Of a DNA stretch of 64,000 bases, positions 1 to 9,869 are shown piece after piece. Numbering within the stretch: the first letter of the stretch is position 1; every line of letters starts with the position of its first letter. This DNA comes from Variovorax guangxiensis (lineage in GTDB: Bacteria; Pseudomonadota; Gammaproteobacteria; Burkholderiales; Burkholderiaceae_C). The DNA lies in NCBI RefSeq assembly GCF_003952165.1, contig NZ_RXFT01000016.1:85643-149642 (forward strand). Direction: 5' to 3'. The notes below the pieces were generated by a model that was not told the origin of the DNA, did not search any database, and was given only the letters and a program-made list of their open reading frames with translations. The position numbers and the translations under genes are program-made.

Positions 1-3000
1 GCGTATCCAGATTGGCTTTGCTGGGATCGAGCAAGGCAGCTTCTTTGGCTGCGGCCAGCTTGGTAATCGTGCCCTGCTGGGCTTTGTCGACCACATCCCA
101 TTTGATGCTTGTCGTGATGCGGCAACCAAGGTCATCACCGCACGCGGCAAGTTCCGCGCGTTTCTTGCGCTCTTGCGATCCACTCAGCTTGTTGTTGGCC
201 GCTGCGTTCGCACCGGCCGCTGAGGCGATATCCACAGCAGCCTGGCCACCCCCGACGAGCGCCCCTGCCAGACCGGCCATCAACCGGCTGATCTGGACCG
301 TTTGATCCTGATACGCAAGATTCCCGTCGGGGTTGTACAGGTCCGCTGTCAGGTGACCAACCAGTGCACCAATCGCGCCCGCACCACAGCCACTTCCAGA
401 ACTGATGCCGCTGGTACCACCTGCTCGGCCCGCTCCGACGACACACCCCGCAATGACATGGGCGACATTACTGGTCAGCCCGTCGATGTCCGCCTGGCCG
501 ATGGCAAAAGCGCTCTGTGCCGCCAAGGTGTCCAGGAAGGCGGTTCTCAACCCATTCTTGAGGTTTTCTTCCAGGCTGCCACCATTGATCGCTGTTGCGA
601 CCAAAGCGCGCGCGGTGCTCGCCTGCAAGTTCTGCCCGAGTTGGGTGAAGAAGCCTTGGCTGCCGCCACCGACTGCCGGCAAGCCGAGAGGATTTAAGTC
701 AAGGCCCGCCAACACGCCACCCGTAACGATGGCTGTCAGCAGGTTCTTCACATTGGCACTGCTACCCAGATCATGCAGGGCCCCTGCAAGATCGCCTTGG
801 TTGTTCGCGAGGGCAACTGCCGCTTGTCCCGCCAAGGCTGTGAGCCCCGCAGTCACCGCTCCACCCACAACCCCCGAGATGGTGAGACCCGTCCCAGTCA
901 GGAATGCTCCGCCACCTGACAATGCAACGCCTTCCCCAACGCCGATAGCGGCCGAATTGCCAACTGCTGCGCCAGCACCTTGTGCAGCCCCGAAGCTCAA
1001 GTAGCTTGCGACCAGCGTCACAATGGCCGCACCTTCTGGCGTCAGCCCCTGCTTGTCGTAGTCCCAGGTTTTGTGGACTTCCTCGACACGCTGCCAATCG
1101 ATCTTGCCGCTGAGCTTGGGATCATTGGCTAACTGGTTCACCCAACCCATGCCTGGCTGCTTGGAAAGCTGTTCGATACTGTCACGAGCGCCCAGGCCGG
1201 CCTGTACATGATTCGCAGTGACGGACAGGCTTCCAGCGTTGATCTGGTTGTAGTTCGTCGTCTGGTTGGTGCTTCCGTTGTCCCGGTTTACCTGGTAAAC
1301 CACGTCGCGCCCCTGACTGGTCGTGCGCGTGGTCTCTTCGGTCGTCTGCGTTCCCATCAACAACGTATCAGCGGTCAGGCTCACTTTGCCCGGCGTGTTG
1401 ATGGTCGTACCCGCCAAGGCCAATGTATCGGCGGCGGTGATGCTGACATTTGCGCCGTTGATGTTGGTTCGGGTCAAGGTCGTGGTATCCACCTCGGTGG
1501 CGGTGGTCTCCCTCGCCTTGATGCCTTTGCCGACATCCTTGAGGATGGCCATGCTGCCGAAGTCGTACCAGGCGCTCTTGCTGCTGGTCGTCCCGGTCAC
1601 CGACTGCTTGTTCGTGGCCGCCTGAATGACGACATTGCCGCCCAGGATCTCGACATCCTTGGCTGCATCCACCAGCACGCCCTGCAAGAAGACACCGTTG
1701 TTGCCTTGCAGCAAGATGCCGCCGTTGCCGCTGGTGACGGTGCTTGGCGCAGCAATGTCGGACTTGACCTCAATGCCCGTGGTCGTCGCCTTTCCGGACG
1801 GCATGACAAACCCCATGGCGGCGCCAAGCGCACTGATTCCTCTTTTTTGTTGATCCAGTTCGACACTGACGTTCGAGGTGTTGCGTCCTTCTACGACCGT
1901 GAGGTTGCGTTCCGCCACTATGGCAACGCCATCCTTGCCGCTGATGCTGGAGCCAATGATGTTGATGTCGTTTTTCGCGCCAATAGAGACAAGTCCACCA
2001 GAGAACTTGCTGCCCACACTTGTCGTGGCGTCGAAGCTGCCGGAAAGCTTGTTGTCTGTACGACTGAAGGTTTTCTTGTCCGACCACTGCGCGGAGTAGT
2101 TACCAAGCACCTTGGCTTCACCCGCTTCGATATTGATGTCCCGGTCTGCATGCACGCTCAGCAAGCCTTTGCCCGCATCTACGGTCGCCTGACGCGCATT
2201 GACGTCACGCCCGGCACTCAAAATCGTGGTGCCGTTGGTGGAGATAGTGCTTCCAAACTCTTGTGAGCTGGCCATCGCCATCGATGTCGTGGAACTAACG
2301 CCCATCATGGCTCGGGTCTCTGTCACAGTCCCCAGGTTGACATCGTTCTTTGCCGTGATCGAGGTGTAGCTGCCAGCGCCTTGATTGGAGATGATCCCTC
2401 CGATCAGGTTCACATCGCGACCGGCGCTGGCAATCAGCGTTCCTCCCGGGTTCGTCACGTAGAGGCCCGCGACGCGGTCCACGTTCGTGTTGTATCCGTT
2501 CGTCTGGGTAGTGGTGCGGATGTTGATGTCGCGCCCCGCATCGATTTTCAGACTGTCGCGAGCGTCGATGCTCCCGCCGATATTGTTCAGATCAGTCTTG
2601 GCATTCAGCGTGACGCTGCCGCCACTGATACGACCACCGAGGTTGTTGATGTTGTCGGCATCGATCCTGAGCAGGGTGCGGCCGGCGATGGTGCCCGTAT
2701 TGACGAGGTCCCCGCTGCCCTTGATATTGAGCGTATCCGCGCTCAGCACTGCGCCATTGCCGTTGATGTCCCCTGGGCGTACACGAACATAGAGCTGCGG
2801 AACCAAGACCTGCTGAGTCGAACCGTCGGGCAAGGTCACGGTTTGCTCGACCAGCCAAACGATGTCACTGGTGAGCTGCGCCATCTGCGCCGGAGTCAGG
2901 GCGATGCCGGGGCGCAAGCCATACTCCTTGGCAAAGGTCGCGCCTGCGTTCATCAACGCGGCGTATTGGTCTTCATCACTACTGAACCCGTCAAGGTAGC

Positions 3001-6000
3001 GGTAGCCCGTCAGTTGGGCTACTTGCTCGCGGATCAGTTTCTGCTCGTAGAAGCCATCGCCCAAGCGCTTGAGCGTGTTGTTCGGGTCGAGTCCAAGACG
3101 GTCGAGCAGATAGTCGCTGCTTAGCCATTGACGATAGTTCGCGAAGCGTGGATCTGTCTCGATGAGGTATCGATTCCCTCCGTTCAGGCCGAACAGGCTG
3201 GCGCGTGGAACGGTGACATTGGGCGTGCTGGTACGAACCACCATCGGCACGGCTTGTCCTCCGGCGCTTGCGGCCCCATCCGTGCCTGTCGCTGCACCTG
3301 CGCTCGCCCCGCTGGCTTTGATCACGCCACTCACATTTGACGGCACTTCAACGATAGCGCCCTGGCGCCCACCAGAAGCAACGCCGCCACTGCCACCTAC
3401 GACGTTACCGACGGTGGTGTAGCCAGCGACGCCAGCGTTGTAGCCCTTAGTCGCGCTCAGATGCTCCTGAGGTTGGTAGTCCGTGAGTTTGTAGGTACTT
3501 GTCGTCGTTGTAGGAGGGATATAGAGCGGATCCTCCGGAGGCTTTCCAGGGCGATTGGGGTTGTAGCCAATCCAGATTGCGCTCACGGTGGTATCGCGTT
3601 TGCCCGGCGTAGCCTGGTTGTCTACATCAGGCGCGTCCAGAGCGCCGCCCGCCATGATCTGGCTGTCGCGGTTGTAGACGTGACCATCAAGACGCATGTT
3701 GCCGCCGGAGACGATGCGCGCTGGGTCTGCCGTCCCCGGGGTGACCGAGTCTTCAGTGACCGTGATGTTGGTGACGGCGTTGGTCCAGCCCTTACCAATC
3801 ACGCTGACCGTGCCGTCTTCAGCCTTGTGATAGACCAGCCGTGTACTCGGGTCGCCCCACGTGATGAGGTTGCCCTGTGCATCGAACGGCTCCCAGGATT
3901 TCCCATCCATCGTGATGATGCTGGGGACCGAAACGGTGCTGCTGTTGGTTGCGACCTTCAGGTGCGTGTCGAGGTTGTTGATGCTGCCCATGGCGATGGA
4001 CATGTCACCTAACGATTCGATGCTGGCACTCTCGTTGTTGAGCGTACCGCCCTTGCCGGTTGCTTGCCGCTTGGAGTCCAGGGCGCCACCGATAAACATG
4101 TCACCGGAACTGAAAAGCAGCGCATGCTCGCGGTTATTGATGGTGCCCGCGCCGATATCCAGGCTGTCACGAGCAGCTATCGTTCCAGCTTTGGTGACAC
4201 CATTGGCCGTCTCTGCATCATTGTTGAGCGTACCCGCCGCAATGGAGACTGCGTCGCCGTAGATGCGTCCAGTGCCGATGTTGGTCAGTGTTCCCGCATT
4301 GACCTGCGTGCTTCCCTGGCTGTCGATCAGGCCACGGTTGGTCAGTGTTCCCGCGGCGTTGATGACGGTGTGCGTCCCGGAAATCTCCGCGTTGACGGCA
4401 TTCTCGACATCGTTGCCACTGGCCGTGACGGTTCCACCCGCCAGCAGCTTGCCGTTGTTGGTCAGCTTGCCGGTGGTCGCATACGTGAGGTTGCCGCCAG
4501 CCTTGACGTCGACGTTGTTGGTCACATCCTGCGCCAAGGCAATGCGCAGGTCATTGACGCCCACGGTCGTGCCGTCGCCGCTGAAGCCCTTGGCGTCGAT
4601 CTCCAGCTTGCCGAATGCGGCGGTCTGAACCTTGCCGTCCGAGCCGAGCACAGCGGCCGTGCCTGCGATCAGCGTGCCGCCGGTGTTCACGACGCTCAGC
4701 GTCTTGGCGCTCGGATTGGCGGCGTTCGGATCGACGAGCTTGAGGGTGTCGCCGGCTGACATGAGGCCGCCCGAGGAATTGTCCACGGTGCCGCCACTGG
4801 TCACCGTGAGGTTCTGCGCCGCACGCACCGCGCCCGTCTGGTTCCCAAGGTCCGTCGCATTGATCGCGACGTTCGTGCCCTCGATGCCCTGGTTTGTGCC
4901 GCTGGTGCTGGCGTTGTTGACGTTAGCAGCGTTCAGGGTGAGGGTGTCGCTGGAGCGCAGCAGGCCGCCGGCATTCTGGACAGCACCGGCATTGACCGTC
5001 AGGGCGCCGACCGCCTGCGTCTGGCCGCCGCTGTTGTCGTAGGTGGCGCCGTTGGTGTTGACCGTGACGGTGGACTGCCCGATGACCTGTCCGCCAGCGG
5101 TGTCGGAGAAGCTTTGTGTACTGGCCCCGATGGCGCCCTTCGCGCCGATGAAGCCGGCCGCGTTGTCGAGCACTCCTGTCTTCAGATCGAGCGTGCTGGC
5201 GCTCGCGATGCCGCCCTGGCCACTGGTGTAGCCGGCGGCGTTGGTGTTGGTGAGCGCCTGACCGTTCGTGTCGATGGTCATGGCAGCACCCGACTGGGCG
5301 AGGCCTGTGTCGTTGTTGAGCGCCCCTGACTTGATATCGACAGCGGTGGTCGCAGCGATTGTCCCCTTGGCGCTGTTGTCCAGGGCATTGCCGTGCGTGT
5401 CGATGCTCAGGCTGTTGCCGAAGACCTTGCCGCCCTGGTTGCTCAGGCCACGGTTGTCCAGCGTGGTGGTGCCGCCAGCCTGCAGCGTGCCGCTGTTGTT
5501 GGTGGTCGTGCCCGTGGTCCTGACGGTCAGGATGCCATTGACGGCTGCGGTCGCCCCTGCGCTGTTGTCCAAGCTGGCGGCGGTGACCGTGGTGTTGCCA
5601 TTGGCGGCCAGCGTGCCGCCTGCGTTCGTCGCAGCTCCGCCGACAGTGGCGTTCAGGTCCCCAACCGCCGTGACATTGCCAGTGTTGTTGTTGAAACTGC
5701 CTGCCGCGATGGTGGTGTTGCCACCGGCGCCGATGATGCCCTTGTTGCTGTTGTCCAGGAGGCCACCAACCGTCAGATCGAGACTGGAGGTTTCTGCTGC
5801 GCGTATGGTGCCGCCCTGACTCGTCAGGCTACCGGCCGCGATGTTCGTGTTGCCATTGCTGGCAATGGTGCCGGAGGTGTTATCGACCGCGCCCACGACC
5901 GTGATACGGGTGGCATCGGAGCCGGTCTGAACAATCTGGCCGCCCCGATTGCTGAGCGAGCCGGCGTCGATGGTGATCTGCTTGGCGCTGGTCGCTGCCT

Positions 6001-8626
6001 TGCTTCCATCCTGATTGAAAGTGCCCGACATGGCGACAACCAGCGCATTGTTCGCCGTGATCTGGCCGTCCGTACCGCTGAAGTTGCCGCCCGTAAGGGT
6101 CAGGGCGCCGCCCCCGGCATGCTCGATCTTGCCGGAGGCATTCGTGATGGATGCGCCTTGGAGCGTCAGATCCTGGCCGTTGCTGGCGATGCGACCGCCG
6201 TCGTTGTTCAAGGTGCCGCTGGTGGCGATGGCCGTCGCACTCGTGCCGGTCTGCACGATCTCGCCGCCGTTCGTGTTGGCGAGGTTCGAGACCTTGACCT
6301 GCAACTGGCCGGCATTGAGCTGACCGGCATCGTTGACAAGGGTTTGCGCGGCGTTGCTGTTGGCGGTGACGGCCAGCGTGCCTGGAGTGACCACCGTGGC
6401 CTTGCTGGTGGTGACGTTGCCCTGCGTGGCCGTGATCGCAATGTTGGCCGCGCTGGTCTGGCTGGCGGAGAGGTCGACGCTCTGACCTTGCAGCGTTGCG
6501 TTGCCGGCCGCGAGGTTGGTGCCGTCGGCGACGAGTGCGCCTGAGGCGGTGACGCGAAGATCGCCGACGCTGCCAAGTTTTCCATCGCTCTGGATACCCG
6601 CGCCCAGCACGCCCGAGTTGTTGCTCTGCACGCTGCCGGCTGTGAGCGTGGTGTTGCGTCCCGCCGTGATGCTCCCATCGTTGGTTAGCGCGCTACCGAC
6701 CGCAATGGTGACATCGTTGCCACCACGCAGACTGCCTCCATTGGCCAACGAGCCTGCCTGGACGCCCAGATCGGTGGCCGCATTGATGCTGCCACCGTTC
6801 GCATTGGTCAGCGCGTTGGTCACGCCGAGCTGCACACCGGCCTGTGCGGACTGGATGCTGCCCTGGGTGTTTTGCAGCGAGTCGGACTTCAGCGTCAGCG
6901 CCTGGTTGGAAGCCAGGGTGCCGCTGTTGTTGATGGTGGCTCCAGCTACGTTCGCGGTCAGTGCGCCTGCGGCCGAGATCGTGCCCCGGGTGTTCTCGAC
7001 TTTGCCGCTGACCGAAAGGTTGGCATCGGTGGCGCTGGTCAGCGTGCCGTCCGTGTTGATCAGGTCGCCGCTGGTGGCGATGTTCAAGGAACCGGCGTTC
7101 AGCTTGCCACCGGTGTTGTCCAGTTGTCCGACGTTGGCGCTGAAGCTGTTGCTGACGTTGAGAGTGCCGCCCGCGTTGCTGAAGTTCGGACCGGTGACGG
7201 CCATGGTGGCCACGGAAAGAGTTCCACCCGCATTGTTGATCTGCGGCGTTTGCAGGGCGATAGGACCGCCTGCGTAGATGCGGCCACCGTCGTTCAGGAT
7301 GCTGCCAGCCGCTGTGATGGTGCCGGGTGAGGTGGGAACGAATGGAGCCGGTGCTGGTGCGGCAGTGGAACCGCTGGAGCTGGTGCCCGTCCCGGAGGTG
7401 GGCGTGCTGGGGCTGGTGGTGGTGCCGCCTGTGCCTGCACTGCCTCCAGTTCCAGCGCCTGTACCGCCACCCGTGCCAGCCGTCGGCGTCGACACAGGTT
7501 CAATGCCGATCACGCCGCCATTCGTGTTCGACAGCGTTGGTGCGGCAATTGTGAGACCGACGCTGCTGGTCTGGCGGATCGTTCCGCCACGGTTGTCGAT
7601 GTCTCCGGCGCTGGCGAGCTCGACGCGCGTGCCTTCGAGCGTGCCGGTGTTCTCGAGCCGGCCAGCCGAAGTGACGATGAGATTGCCGTTGCTCGCGCCG
7701 ATGTTGCCAGCGTTGCGCACGCCGAGACCAGCTTCCGTCCCCACCAGGAAGATATGGTTCGCGAACATCCCGCCGAGCTGCGAAACATCCAGGGCGAAAG
7801 TCGGCGGTGCACCAGTGCCTGTGGTCGGCGTGATCTGCGAGCGGTCGGCCGAGACCGTGTTTGCACCAGTCACCACCTTGAGGTCGTTCGCATAGATCGC
7901 TGCGTTGACCTGCACTGCCCGCGCCAGAATCGCGGCGTAGTCGGTTTTGCTCACATCAAGGCCCGTGCCGTTGATGGTGATCGTGCCGCCGCGCACGACA
8001 TAGGAATCCAAGCCACCGAACGCATTGAATTGGGGTTGGCCCGTGGTTAGCGTGACGCCTGCCGCGTTGATGAAGGTGCCTCCCCCGACCGCGATGCCCG
8101 ATGGGTTCGCAAGGATGAACTCGGCGCGCTGGCCCGCGATCTCCACGGGGCCATTGATGTACGACGGATTGCTGGAGCTGACCTCGTTGACGATCACCCT
8201 CGCCGGGCCTGTTGCGAGGTAGGGATTCCCATTGATCCATCCCCCAATGGTCGACTGCACATTGCCGCGTGAGTTGTTAACAACCACACCTCGGCCGGAA
8301 ACGTCGAACTGGATGTACTGGTTCCTGGAGACGCCAGCTGCACTCGGGGTCGTGGGGTTGATGACAGGGATGCCGTTGGGCGCCACGAGGATCGTGGGAC
8401 GCTGACCACCTGGGGCCATCGGGTTGGCGACGATCTGTGCGTGGGCCGCGGGCATCGAGAGCAACCCGGTCAGCGCAACGCCGAGCAGCATGGGAGCGAA
8501 GGCAGGGGCACCGGCAGCCGTCGTCGCCGTGTTCGATCCCTTGCCAGTGCTCACGGTCGTCTCCGCTACGACCATGCGCATGCCGCGCGCAGCATTGAAA
8601 ATGATGCGAAAGAGCTTCTTATTCAC
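1..8626 (-). CDS. FHA/CdiA-type two-partner secretion exoprotein, 3' end outside the window
   Basis: Giant surface-exported filamentous protein, about 2,875 codons in the window with no stop before the left edge. It starts at GTG 8626 behind AGGGAG. The N-terminus is an extended signal peptide region (RIIFNAARGMRMVVAE) followed by a hydrophobic stretch ending PAAHAQ. The TPS translocation domain follows (about residues 65-330) with the NPSGI and INGPVEIAGQRAEF motifs. After it come a Gly/Thr/Ser/Pro-rich linker (near 7330-7500) and long arrays of beta-helix repeats. Around residues 1815-1880 (about 3000-3190) is the CdiA/FhaB segment LIETDPRFANYRQWLSSDY, with a DUF637-like hydrophobic region near 700-1010. 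At about 190-205 an AANN sequence stands where CdiA proteins carry VENN, so the variable toxin end should start here and continue off the edge. No TpsB transporter or immunity gene is seen. Family call is firm; the toxin role is inferred. Confidence 0.9.
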   Translation of the reverse strand, partial: MNKKLFRIIFNAARGMRMVVAETTVSTGKGSNTATTAAGAPAFAPMLLGVALTGLLSMPAAHAQIVANPMAPGGQRPTILVAPNGIPVINPTTPSAAGVSRNQYIQFDVSGRGVVVNNSRGNVQSTIGGWINGNPYLATGPARVIVNEVSSSNPSYINGPVEIAGQRAEFILANPSGIAVGGGTFINAAGVTLTTGQPQFNAFGGLDSYVVRGGTITINGTGLDVSKTDYAAILARAVQVNAAIYANDLKVVTGANTVSADRSQITPTTGTGAPPTFALDVSQLGGMFANHIFLVGTEAGLGVRNAGNIGASNGNLIVTSAGRLENTGTLEGTRVELASAGDIDNRGGTIRQTSSVGLTIAAPTLSNTNGGVIGIEPVSTPTAGTGGGTGAGTGGSAGTGGTTTSPSTPTSGTGTSSSGSTAAPAPAPFVPTSPGTITAAGSILNDGGRIYAGGPIALQTPQINNAGGTLSVATMAVTGPNFSNAGGTLNVSNSFSANVGQLDNTGGKLNAGSLNIATSGDLINTDGTLTSATDANLSVSGKVENTRGTISAAGALTANVAGATINNSGTLASNQALTLKSDSLQNTQGSIQSAQAGVQLGVTNALTNANGGSINAATDLGVQAGSLANGGSLRGGNDVTIAVGSALTNDGSITAGRNTTLTAGSVQSNNSGVLGAGIQSDGKLGSVGDLRVTASGALVADGTNLAAGNATLQGQSVDLSASQTSAANIAITATQGNVTTSKATVVTPGTLAVTANSNAAQTLVNDAGQLNAGQLQVKVSNLANTNGGEIVQTGTSATAIATSGTLNNDGGRIASNGQDLTLQGASITNASGKIEHAGGGALTLTGGNFSGTDGQITANNALVVAMSGTFNQDGSKAATSAKQITIDAGSLSNRGGQIVQTGSDATRITVVGAVDNTSGTIASNGNTNIAAGSLTSQGGTIRAAETSSLDLTVGGLLDNSNKGIIGAGGNTTIAAGSFNNNTGNVTAVGDLNATVGGAATNAGGTLAANGNTTVTAASLDNSAGATAAVNGILTVRTTGTTTNNSGTLQAGGTTTLDNRGLSNQGGKVFGNSLSIDTHGNALDNSAKGTIAATTAVDIKSGALNNDTGLAQSGAAMTIDTNGQALTNTNAAGYTSGQGGIASASTLDLKTGVLDNAAGFIGAKGAIGASTQSFSDTAGGQVIGQSTVTVNTNGATYDNSGGQTQAVGALTVNAGAVQNAGGLLRSSDTLTLNAANVNNASTSGTNQGIEGTNVAINATDLGNQTGAVRAAQNLTVTSGGTVDNSSGGLMSAGDTLKLVDPNAANPSAKTLSVVNTGGTLIAGTAAVLGSDGKVQTAAFGKLEIDAKGFSGDGTTVGVNDLRIALAQDVTNNVDVKAGGNLTYATTGKLTNNGKLLAGGTVTASGNDVENAVNAEISGTHTVINAAGTLTNRGLIDSQGSTQVNAGTLTNIGTGRIYGDAVSIAAGTLNNDAETANGVTKAGTIAARDSLDIGAGTINNREHALLFSSGDMFIGGALDSKRQATGKGGTLNNESASIESLGDMSIAMGSINNLDTHLKVATNSSTVSVPSIITMDGKSWEPFDAQGNLITWGDPSTRLVYHKAEDGTVSVIGKGWTNAVTNITVTEDSVTPGTADPARIVSGGNMRLDGHVYNRDSQIMAGGALDAPDVDNQATPGKRDTTVSAIWIGYNPNRPGKPPEDPLYIPPTTTTSTYKLTDYQPQEHLSATKGYNAGVAGYTTVGNVVGGSGGVASGGRQGAIVEVPSNVSGVIKASGASAGAATGTDGAASAGGQAVPMVVRTSTPNVTVPRASLFGLNGGNRYLIETDPRFANYRQWLSSDYLLDRLGLDPNNTLKRLGDGFYEQKLIREQVAQLTGYRYLDGFSSDEDQYAALMNAGATFAKEYGLRPGIALTPAQMAQLTSDIVWLVEQTVTLPDGSTQQVLVPQLYVRVRPGDINGNGAVLSADTLNIKGSGDLVNTGTIAGRTLLRIDADNINNLGGRISGGSVTLNAKTDLNNIGGSIDARDSLKIDAGRDINIRTTTQTNGYNTNVDRVAGLYVTNPGGTLIASAGRDVNLIGGIISNQGAGSYTSITAKNDVNLGTVTETRAMMGVSSTTSMAMASSQEFGSTISTNGTTILSAGRDVNARQATVDAGKGLLSVHADRDINIEAGEAKVLGNYSAQWSDKKTFSRTDNKLSGSFDATTSVGSKFSGGLVSIGAKNDINIIGSSISGKDGVAIVAERNLTVVEGRNTSNVSVELDQQKRGISALGAAMGFVMPSGKATTTGIEVKSDIAAPSTVTSGNGGILLQGNNGVFLQGVLVDAAKDVEILGGNVVIQAATNKQSVTGTTSSKSAWYDFGSMAILKDVGKGIKARETTATEVDTTTLTRTNINGANVSITAADTLALAGTTINTPGKVSLTADTLLMGTQTTEETTRTTSQGRDVVYQVNRDNGSTNQTTNYNQINAGSLSVTANHVQAGLGARDSIEQLSKQPGMGWVNQLANDPKLSGKIDWQRVEEVHKTWDYDKQGLTPEGAAIVTLVASYLSFGAAQGAGAAVGNSAAIGVGEGVALSGGGAFLTGTGLTISGVVGGAVTAGLTALAGQAAVALANNQGDLAGALHDLGSSANVKNLLTAIVTGGVLAGLDLNPLGLPAVGGGSQGFFTQLGQNLQASTARALVATAINGGSLEENLKNGLRTAFLDTLAAQSAFAIGQADIDGLTSNVAHVIAGCVVGAGRAGGTSGISSGSGCGAGAIGALVGHLTADLYNPDGNLAYQDQTVQISRLMAGLAGALVGGGQAAVDIASAAGANAAANNKLSGSQERKKRAELAACGDDLGCRITTSIKWDVVDKAQQGTITKLAAAKEAALLDPSKANLDT

Positions 8627-9342
8627 CGCCCGAACTCCCTGAGAATTTTGAGTAACCGTGACGGTCTTGTATCAAAACGCGTCAGAGCTCCATTGTCAGG
8701 GTACGAAAGGCCTACGCGAAGGGCTGCCGGATGTCAGCCTGCGTACAAGGTCACGAATAAAGAGGCGGCAAATCTCAAGAATTCTTGTGGCTAATACTTA
8801 AGCATTGAAGTGAGGTCAGCCTTGGCCTGCGCCGCGTTAACGGCAGGGAGGTCGGCGATGACGAGGGGCGCGCTGCCGCCGCCCCAAGAAACTCGAACCC
8901 GCGCCGTGCCGGTCATATGTCCGATAAGCGCGTTCGCATTTCGCGAAGCCAGCCGACCTGGCAGCTCCACGTTGACCTAAACTGCACACACAGGTACATT
9001 AGTACCGCGTGGGGGCCTTGCCTTTACGTTAAGAGGCTTGCCTCTCCCTTTACCATTCAGGGCACGACTGCAACGGTCAGCCCCGAAGCCAGTTCCGCAA
9101 CTAGCGCGACCGGCTTTTTACTTAACGCGCTACTCTTTTTCCGGCTGGCACTCCAGTCGTTGAATCACATCCACCAGACGCCGCCGTTTCGATGGGGCGA
9201 AGCTTTGGGCTGCCGTCTTTGCGCAGGCCGAAGGCTTTTTTCTGTGCCGGATCGCGATGGAATGCGCCATCGCTTTACGTATCCGGCTGACTAGCGCGCT
9301 TTCCCAAAAAGCGATTTGTCAACAAATCTCATGAGGATTCCA
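8627..9342. other. Intergenic region between the FHA gene and alpA; no convincing gene
   Basis: About 700 bases between divergent genes. On the FHA side there is a perfect 12-base palindrome, CAAGAATTCTTG (8776-8787), a possible regulator site. On the alpA side there are two hairpins (listed separately). A 125-codon plus-strand frame (8917-9294) lacks a ribosome binding site and any recognisable domain, so it is not called. Confidence 0.6.
9202..9287 (+). promoter_or_regulatory. Structured leader upstream of alpA: terminator-like hairpin plus nested hairpin
   Basis: GCTTTGGGCTGC (9202-9213) can pair with GCAGGCCGAAGGC (9223-9235) and is followed by six T (9236-9241), the form of an intrinsic terminator. 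Immediately after, GCCGGAT (9246-9252) pairs with ATCCGGC (9281-9287) and, inside it, GCGATGG (9254-9260) with CCATCGC (9267-9273). The pair sits 56 bases before the alpA start. It could be an attenuator or the end of a small upstream RNA; the function is inferred from structure only. Confidence 0.4.
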
Positions 9343-9552
9343 ATGAACCCTCCGCAGCAGTTCGTCCGGCTCAATGCATTTATTAAATTGATGGGCTGGT
9401 CTCGATCGACTTATTACAACAGAGTTAAGGCGGGGCTTGTACCAGCCGCACGCACCAACGGTCCCAGAACGTGTGGCTACTTCGCGAGCGAAGTGACGGC
9501 CATCCAGCAGGCGCTGATGACCGACTCGTCCATGGAGGCCCACACGAAGTAA
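9343..9552 (+). CDS. alpA: AlpA-family phage/mobile-element regulatory protein
   Basis: Small DNA-binding protein of about 69 residues with a MerR-like helix-turn-helix. Such proteins switch on excision genes in prophages, satellites and integrative elements. The core LMGWSRSTYYNRVKAGLVP is the typical AlpA recognition-helix region. The start at ATG 9343 is preferred over in-frame upstream codons (9316 TTG, 9331 ATG) because GAGG lies 6 bases before it. No integrase gene lies beside it in this window. It marks the start of the mobile-element module that continues to 13704. Confidence 0.75.
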   Translation: MNPPQQFVRLNAFIKLMGWSRSTYYNRVKAGLVPAARTNGPRTCGYFASEVTAIQQALMTDSSMEAHTK

Positions 9553-9869
9553 CCAAGCCAGCGAATGTCGCTCAAGCGGGCCAAGCAGCCAATCGGCGTT
9601 GGCCCGCCCATTTCCCGACAACCGCGGCAGCACACAACACCGAGTCCGCTGCCGCCGCCGCCTCACCGGTCATTAGTTTAATCACACCTAGCGCCGTTAG
9701 TTAGACGGCAAACCTACCTCGTCGCGACCTTGTTCTTGGATACCGCGCGATCGGCCGGGGCAAGACGCACCTCAGACCATTCAACACAGCAACAACATGC
9801 CCCACCATCTCCCCGACAAGAGCGCCACCCAGGCATCTATTCCTCCGACTGAACACGGCGCCCAGCATC
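9553..9869. other. Intergenic stretch, no gene seen
   Basis: About 317 bases after alpA. It contains a run of GCCGCC-type triplets (near 9645-9662) but no open frame with coding character and no clear terminator. It may hold the promoter of the following gene. Confidence 0.5.

Noticed and set aside
12..8409. Many plus-strand and out-of-frame minus-strand open frames opposite the FHA gene
   Set aside because: They lie inside one uninterrupted minus-strand frame with clear FHA motifs; they have biased low-complexity compositions and no domains.
8917..9294. 125-codon plus-strand frame upstream of alpA
   Set aside because: No ribosome binding site, no recognisable domain, and it overlaps two strong hairpins.
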